Source: Cunninghamia lanceolata (taxonomy: Eukaryota > Streptophyta > Pinopsida > Cupressales > Cupressaceae). Taken from it: a stretch of 64,000 nt of DNA. Of this stretch, positions 57,895 through 64,000 are shown in pieces. How positions within the stretch are numbered: position 1 is the first letter of the stretch; every line of letters starts with the position of its first letter. A model generated the notes under the pieces. The model was not told the origin of the DNA and ran no database searches. It was given only the letters and a program-made list of their open reading frames with translations. The DNA is taken from positions 2,976,001 through 3,040,000 of the forward strand of contig BSBN01000297.1 of NCBI GenBank assembly GCA_027924645.1, written 5' to 3'. Position numbers and translations under genes: made by a program.

Positions 57895-59520
57895 ATGGTT
57901 AGAGCTAGGGATTCAAAAGGAAGATACATAAAATAGACACCACAACATCAAACTATAGGAGAAAGCAGTAGGGTGGCACAAGATCTTGTTAAGGAGAGAC
58001 ACCTAGAACCTACCTTGGAAACTGCACCTCAACTCAATAATCCCTCAAATCCTTCAAGTCCTTCACTCTCTGAATATATCCAAGAATTGCAAGAAAGATT
58101 CTAGGTAGATCCTTTGACAGAAACTAATTCCTTAGAACCTCACACTGAATCTCAAAGAGAAGAACCAGTATCAGACATGGATGATAATCATGAAGAGGAG
58201 GATAATCAGGCTCCAAGAACCTTCTCATATCCCATTGTTTTGGCTACTGGAGATAATGCCCCTATGAAAAATATTTCACCTGCACACTTGCCAAATTTTA
58301 GGGGTCTTGCTTCTAAGGATCCAGATCAATTTTTGTTTGAATTCAAAGTGGTATGCCAGACTTATGATTATGGATCAAATAATCAAAAACTCAAAATGTT
58401 TCCCTCAACTCTGAAAGATTCTACAATGAGATGGTTCATGGGTTTGCCCCAAAATTCCATCCATTCCTGGGAACAGATGGAAATAGAGTTTTTAGGAAAA
58501 TACCAAGATTACTATAGAGTCAGTGATAAAAATGAGGAATTGTTCAAAATTAAACAAAGAGAGGAAGAAACCTTAGAGGACTATGTGGATAGGTTCAACT
58601 TCGCTTTGAGAAGGTATGGCAACCCTGTAAATCACTCTTTAGCCATAGCCCTGTTTGTAAAAGGATTAGACAAAGAATCAAAATAGGAACTGGATCTAAT
58701 GGGAAAAGGGAATATCAATAAAATGGATATGCCTGCTATAGAAGAACTCTGTAGGAACTATTCCAAAACCCAAGATGGAGTGAGAACACCCAAATATTTC
58801 AAAGGAAAGAATGAAATAGGACTAGGACAATTAATGGAAGAGATTGCAAATCTTAAAATAGATATTCTAGTCCAACTGAATACCACATTAGATGGGATTC
58901 AGGCAAAAACTAGAACAACTGATCACAACAAAACAACTGAACCACTCTCCATATATTGTCCTAAGTGTAGAAACAAACACCTGTTGAGAGAATTCCCTTT
59001 AGATAAATCAAAGATCTATCAGTTCTGTGACAGGGAACATCCTACCAGTCAGTGTGATCAGCTCCCAGCCTTAAAAAGGCTAAGTAAAAAGAACACCATT
59101 ATAGAGGAGTTGAACTATGTAGGATAAAAACAAGTTGGGAATTTCCCTTATAATCAGTATCCAAACTAGACTTCTTATAGGGGTCCTTCTAATTGGGGAA
59201 ATAATCAATGGACTCCAACTTGGCATTGGCCTCAGAATATTCCTTCTTGGGGACCACAAGATTGGCCAAACCAACATTGGCAAAATCAGCCCTAGGGGAA
59301 TCAACAATGGCCACAACAGTTTGGATCACAAAACATGCAGCCTCATTGGGGTCCTCAACAGGGATATAATCAACAATACCAAGGACAACCTTGATGTTTC
59401 TAACCTCAGCAAAAAGCATTGCTAACTAGAACCCCCAATACACAAGGACAGTCACAAAATGAACCAGTTAGCCAACCACCTTTACCAGCCCAACCTATAC
59501 CAAACCCACAAAATAAATAG
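57895..59520 (+). pseudogene. Athila/Tat-like Gag
   Basis: From ATG 57895 (MVRARDSKGRYIK) the frame passes two stops and enters the gag domain: PAHLPNFRGLASKDPDQFLF, MRWFMGLPQNSIHSWEQME, FLGKYQDYYRVSDKNEELF and EETLEDYVDRFNFALRRYG. A Cys/His-rich segment follows near 58955-59070 (YCPKCRNKHLLREF, FCDREHPTSQC), in which one expected Cys is Phe. The tail to about 59515 is rich in Gln, Trp, Pro and Asn (repeated W-Q/G-P-Q units). Stops occur at 58684, 59125 and several times in the tail. It would form the particle. Confidence 0.88.
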
Positions 59521-60990
59521 GGAGCAGCTGTTTACATGACAGAACAAGAAAACATAGCTGGTATTAATGCCATATATTCCAATAATCTCCAACTATGTTC
59601 TGGGAAAGCACTTCCAATACCATCTCCTCCAACTATAGTTAAAGTAACCAATGATAAGGAATCTAAAAATTCATCCACTCAACTTCAAATGGAGATTACT
59701 ATCGAAACAGTGCTAAAAGAACCATCCTTAGATAACTCCAGAGTTCCTCCTAAAAGAATGACTCCAGAGAACACCCCTAGAAACATCTCTGCTAAGAACT
59801 TCAGAGTTTCTACGGAGATAGAAAAACTAGCACCATACCCAGAACAGCTCAAACAACATGCCCCTCAGAAAAAGGTCTTACAAAAACAAGTCCAATCTAC
59901 CCTAGAATCAAAACTTTTACAAGATATTAGACAATTGAACATTGAAATTTCACTCCTACAATCAATTAGGGATGTGCCTGAACTGAACCAATTCATCAAA
60001 CAATATTGTGTTAAGACCTAGGGTAGGAAGAAAAACTTTCCTTCCACCATTTAGGTGGAAGGAAAAGTAGTAGACCTCCTAATGGGAGAAATGCTCCTCC
60101 CAAAATATGGAGATCCTGGGAATCCTGTCATAACTGTTTACATCTCAGGGGTAGAAATATCTAATGTTTTGGTTGATTTGGGAGCAACAATAAATGTAAT
60201 GATAGTTCACACAATGGACAAATTAGCCTTAATAGGTATCCAGTCCACATCCACAATCCTTCAACTCACTAACTAGTCGGTAGCTATTCCAAATAGGGTG
60301 ATAACTGATGTTCTAGTTGTGGTAGAATCATGGGAATTCCCAGTAGACTTCCTGATATTAGAACCTAGAAACTAGTGGAATGCATATCCATTGATATTAG
60401 GAAGACCATGGCTAGCTACAGCAGTAGCATCTATTGATTGTTGAACAAGGGATATGGTCATTTCTAATGGAATAGATTTGAAGAAAATATCTTTGTATCC
60501 TCCAGCTAAACCATCAATACATTATTTAGGAAGAGTATGGGTAGATGAGCTGAATAACATGGAAAATAGTGCCTTAGTAGCTATGGTTACCATCAAAGAA
60601 CATTTAGGGGAGTTAGAAGAAGAAATCCACTATGATACAATGGAAGATATCACCCACATTCTTATTAACGAGGATATAATGGAGCTAGCCCAAGATTCAA
60701 AAAGAGAATTTCTCACTTCTGCCCATTGTGCCCTAGCAAATATCATTCCTTGTGGAGAGACCTTTTACAGGGGCTTAGCCACATTCCACATGTTGCTTCC
60801 ACATTCTTGCCCCCTCAATACCATGACTATAGCATATGGATTGAATACATCTATGGATCAGATCACAAAACAGGTCATGATTTTACCTGGGAAAACATTG
60901 AATATCAACACCCAGTTAGCAGAAAAATAGGAAGAAGCACTTCTCAAACTCCTAATTTCCCATTCAACAATTTTTTCTTGGGAATACCAA
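59521..60990 (+). pseudogene. Protease region and linker of Athila/Tat-like element
   Basis: In the Gag frame, 59536-60021 is a charged linker ending in a coiled segment. After two stops the protease follows at 60055: GNPVITVYISGVEISNVLVD then LGATINVM, the LxDLGAxINxMP type active site (Asp present). The C-terminal strand PLILGRPWLATA is near 60400. Stops lie at 60019, 60052, 60274, 60373 and 60442. The PR-RT linker 60454-60930 is acidic and has no enzymatic motif. Confidence 0.85.
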
Positions 60991-61900
60991 GATATGAAGG
61001 GCATCCCTTCTGATATCTGTACTCATCATATATACACTAAAGATGTCAAACTTGTTAGACAAGCCCAAAGGATATTGAATCTTGCTTTAAAAGACATTGT
61101 TGAGACTGAAATAGAAAAATTGCTGCAAGCAGGGTTTATATATCTAATCTCAGACAGTCAATGGGTCTCACCCTTAGTCATAGTGCCTAAAAACAATGGG
61201 AAGTGGAGAATGTGTATTGACTATAGAGAGCTAAACAAAGCCACAAAGAAGGACTACTTTCCTTTACCATTCATTGACCAAGTGCTAGACAACCTTGTAG
61301 GGAGAAAGTACTTCTCATTCTTGGATGGGTTCAGTGGATATAACCAAATCTAAGTAGCACCTGAAGATTAGGATAAAACCACTTTCACTTGTTCTTGGGG
61401 AACTTTTGCCTACAAAGTTCTTCCATTTGGACTATGTAATGCTCCAGCTACATTTCAGAGGCTTGTTTTAGCCATTTTTGATGAATTAGCTAATGAGTGC
61501 ATAGAAGTCCATATGGATGTCTTTACTATGTATGGGGAAAACTTTGAAGAAGCTCTCATAAACCTAGAGAAGGTACTAAAATGCTATGAAAAAAATTGAC
61601 TATCCCTGAGCCATGAAAAATGCTTTATGATGGTAGAGGAAGGAATTGTATTGGGACACCACATCTCAGCAAATGGGATCAAAGTAGACCAAAACAAAAT
61701 AGAAGTGATCAAACAGTTACCCTCACCTAAAAATCAAATAGACATTAGAAGTTTTCTAGGTCATGCAGGCTACTACATTAGATTTATAGAAAATTTCAGC
61801 GGAATAGTTGCTCCTCTGTTTACCCTGCTTAACAAAGACACAAAATTCTTATGGACAGAGGATTGTCAATCAACATTTGAAACCCTTAAGGAAAAACTTA
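60991..61900 (+). pseudogene. Athila/Tat-like reverse transcriptase
   Basis: Motifs in order: SQWVSPLVIVPKNNGKWRMC, IDYRELNKATKKDYFPLPFI, FLDGFSGYNQI then a TAA, TTFTCSWGTFAYKVLPFGLC, NAPATFQRLVLAIF, and the active site at 61510-61521 reading HMDV where (Y/F)MDD is needed, so the second catalytic aspartate is Val. EGIVLGHHISANGIKVDQNK and the connection region follow. Three stops interrupt it. It is inactive as RT for both reasons. Confidence 0.94.
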
Positions 61901-62330
61901 CTATCACACCTATTTTAAGAGGACCCAATTGGACTCTGCCATTTCACATACAAACTGATGCTTCAAATGAGTCTATTAGAGTAGTCTTGGGATAGAAATT
62001 GGAGGGAGAAGGTATGCATGCCATTTACTACATCAGTAAAAACCTCGCCTCTATAGGAATAAACTATACCAGAACTGAAAAAGAATTCTTGGCAATCATA
62101 TATGCTATAAACAAATTCAGGCATTATATCACTGGATACAAAATATTTGTACATACTGATCATGCAGCCATCAAATACTTAATGAATAAGCTAGTAGTGG
62201 GTGCAAGGATAATTAGGTGGTTATTGTTGTTGCAGGAATTTGACATTACCATAGTTGATAATCCAAGAAAATTCAATTTGGTTGCTGACTTTCTATCAAG
62301 ACTGCATACAGGTGGAGAGAACCAACCAGT
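61901..62330 (+). pseudogene. Athila/Tat-like RNase H
   Basis: LPFHIQTDASNESIRVVLG with the first Asp, then a TAG, YTRTEKEFLAIIYAINKFRH (Glu) and IFVHTDHAAIKYLMNKL (Asp-His), then RIIRWLLLLQEFDITIVDNP and FNLVADFLSRL. One stop only. Confidence 0.92.
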
Positions 62331-63717
62331 GGAGGACAAATTTCTAGATGAACATCTTTTTGTTATTTCCTCTACTGCACTTTGGTTTGTAGACATAGCT
62401 AATCTCTTAGCTACAGGCTTGTTTCCATCCCACTTTACCTCAAAACAAAAGAAGAGCTTACTAAAAGAAAGCTTATCTTACAAATGGTTAAATGGTTTAC
62501 TGGTTAAATGTGGCCCTAATTTCATTTTACGCAGGTGTCTAAAAGCTAATGAAATTTTTGATGTCTTAAGGGCATGTCATGATGAACCATCTAGTGGACA
62601 TTATTCCTCACACAAAACCATCCATAAAATTCTGGGAGCTGGTTACTGCTGGCCCTCTATTCATAAGGATACCAAGAAGTATGTGTAGCAGTGTGATCAA
62701 TACCAAAGGATAGGACAACCAACCTTCACCCAGGAAATGTCACTTCATCCTCAAGTAATGTTGGAACCATTTGAGCAATGGGGTCTAGACTTTGTGGGAC
62801 CAATTTCTCCACCATCATCAGGCAAAGAATACATTCTAGTATGCACAGACTATGTAACTAAATGGGTTGAGGTTCAGGCATTACAATTTGCAAGAGAAGA
62901 GAAAGTTGTTTATTTCCTTTATAATAGAATTTTCTTAAGGTCTGGAGCCCCAAGATCAATAGTTTCAGACAGAGGACCTCAATTCACTTCCTAGGTAATC
63001 AAAGCATTCATAGACTTATATCAAGTTAAGCACAAGAAATCTTCACCTTACCATCCCCAAGCCAATGGGCAAGTGGAGGTGACTAATAGGGAACTAGAGA
63101 ATATCCTGACAAGGATAGTGGCCATGAATAGAAAGGATTGGGCTAATAGATTACCTGAAGCAGTTTGGGCTTACAATACCACTTGGAAGTCCACAACCAA
63201 ATTCTCACCATATGAATTGGTTTATGGAAAGAAACCCATTCTATCTATAGAATTTAAACTGCAGACACTCAAAACTTCATTAGATATCAATCTACCACTG
63301 TCTATATCACAACAAAATAGAATTCTTCAACTCAATGAGTTGGATGAAATCCATACATAAGCCATACAGAAAACAGAACTTGTTCAATATCAAAGGAAAC
63401 AATGGAATGACCAACACATCAAAAGGAGGACATTTCAGCAGGGTGATTAGGTTCTCCTATATGATTCTAAGTTCAAGGAGTTCAAAGGGAAGCTACAAAC
63501 TCACTGGATGGGTCCTTATCAGATAAGGGAAGTTTTTGAAAATGGAACAGTTTTGCTAGAACCCATTAATGGAAGCATAGATTCATTCTTAGTGAATGGC
63601 CACTAAATTTGACTCTATAAAAGGCAATCAACTAAGGAGGAATTTATCAAGGATTTGTGCTTGGATATAGGGGACACATCCTCTATCATAGATTGGACTA
63701 AAAAAAAGGAAGGTTGA
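62331..63717 (+). pseudogene. Athila/Tat-like integrase
   Basis: The zinc domain has CHDEPSSGHYSSHKTIHKIL and, after a TAG, QCDQYQRIGQ. The core has QWGLDFVGPISPPSSGKEYI (first Asp), APRSIVSDRGPQFTS (second Asp), a TAG and SPYHPQANGQVEVTNRELEN (Glu), so the DDE triad is intact. Then come WANRLPEAVWAYNTTWKSTT and the C-terminal part with WMGPYQIREVFENGTVLLEP. The frame ends near 63717 after further stops. It would insert cDNA. Confidence 0.93.
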
Positions 63718-63789
63718 AAACCCACAAATGGCGGCCTTCTTGAAAAAAAAAAAAGGAAGGTTGAAAACTAGCAAATGGTGGCCTTCTTG

Positions 63790-63849
<60 letters not shown>

Positions 63850-63930
63850 AAACTAATAAATGGTTGTCTTTCTTGACCAAGGGGATTGAAATCCAGTAAA
63901 TGGCGGTTCCCTTCTTCTTGCTAGATTCAA
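63700..63930. repeat. Short tandem units around a (GA)n microsatellite
   Basis: Units of the form ggttgaaaac..a.aaatggcggccttcttga occur at about 63710, 63758, 63848 and 63886 with decreasing similarity. An (AG)n run of about 26 units (63793-63845) lies between the second and third. This is the post-pol region of the Athila/Tat-like element. Confidence 0.85.
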
Positions 63931-64000
63931 ATAATCAAGATATGGAGCTAATCAGGTGCCAAGAGTTACTAAAACACATCTCTGCTCACAAACTAGGAGC
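63931..64000 (+). other. Interior of Athila/Tat-like element, continues beyond window
   Basis: No feature was seen in the last 70 bp. Confidence 0.4.

Larger units (their letters stand above)
56209..64000 (+). mobile_element. Ty3/gypsy element, Athila/Tat lineage (partial)
   Basis: A tRNA-Asp-type primer site is followed by gag-pol in one frame (57895 to about 63717) with no frameshift but about two dozen stop codons. RT motifs FLDGFSGYNQI and PFGLCNAPATFQR and the integrase context are those of the Athila/Tat (OTA) group. The element continues past the window; a 3' LTR and any envelope-like ORF are not visible. Confidence 0.9.

Noticed and set aside
1..64000. CRISPR arrays, bacterial operons, rRNA or intact host genes
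   Set aside because: No regular repeat-spacer structure, no ribosomal sequence, and every recognisable coding segment belongs to a retroelement.

Overview
The window is plant nuclear DNA made almost entirely of nested and adjacent retrotransposons and their decayed remains. No intact host gene, tRNA, rRNA or CRISPR array could be supported. The evidence for a large, repeat-rich plant genome is the full set of plant element classes: a Ty1/copia element with Sirevirus-like traits, chromovirus-type Ty3/gypsy elements primed by initiator-Met tRNA, an Athila/Tat-type gypsy element with a tRNA-Asp-like primer site, a LINE with an RNase H domain, and large LTR elements lacking pol. A conifer or other gymnosperm is plausible, but the sequence does not prove it.

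Layout: 1-3103 is unassigned AT-rich DNA. 3104-8775 is a minus-strand LTR element with gag and protease but no recognisable reverse transcriptase. 8949-~16180 is a decayed plus-strand copia element with LTRs, gag, protease, integrase, RT, RNase H and several polypurine tracts. 17889-24164 is a pol-less LTR element with 1231-bp LTRs and CCCTT target duplications. 24792-31206 is a plus-strand chromovirus with 877-bp LTRs, TTTTC duplications and a terminal chromodomain. 33791-41286 is a pol-less element with 1131-bp LTRs and AGAAT duplications; it carries a coiled-coil/zinc-knuckle Gag half and a long unrecognised ORF. 41287-44479 is unassigned. 44480-45416 is a minus-strand RT fragment. 45637-45756 is a GC-rich fold-back. 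46980-51590 is a 3'-truncated gypsy element. 53071-55463 holds a tandem duplication and degenerate CCCTAA-type (TTAGGG) arrays. 55464-56208 is a LINE 3' end. 56209-64000 is the 5' LTR and gag-pol of an Athila/Tat-like element that runs off the window.

How the parts relate: the pol-less element at 33.8-41.3 kb shares LTR motifs and polypurine-tract modules with the copia element at 9-16 kb. This suggests a non-autonomous/autonomous relationship in which proteins of a copia relative would mobilise it (inference). All coding regions are dead. Most inactivating changes are single-base stops at positions where Gln, Trp or Arg is expected, as cytosine-methylation decay would give.

The best candidate for something undescribed is the 33.8-41.3 kb element and its ~1000-codon ORF. 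Next are the gag-protease-only element at 3.1-8.8 kb, the hexameric telomere-like arrays and the GC-rich fold-back.
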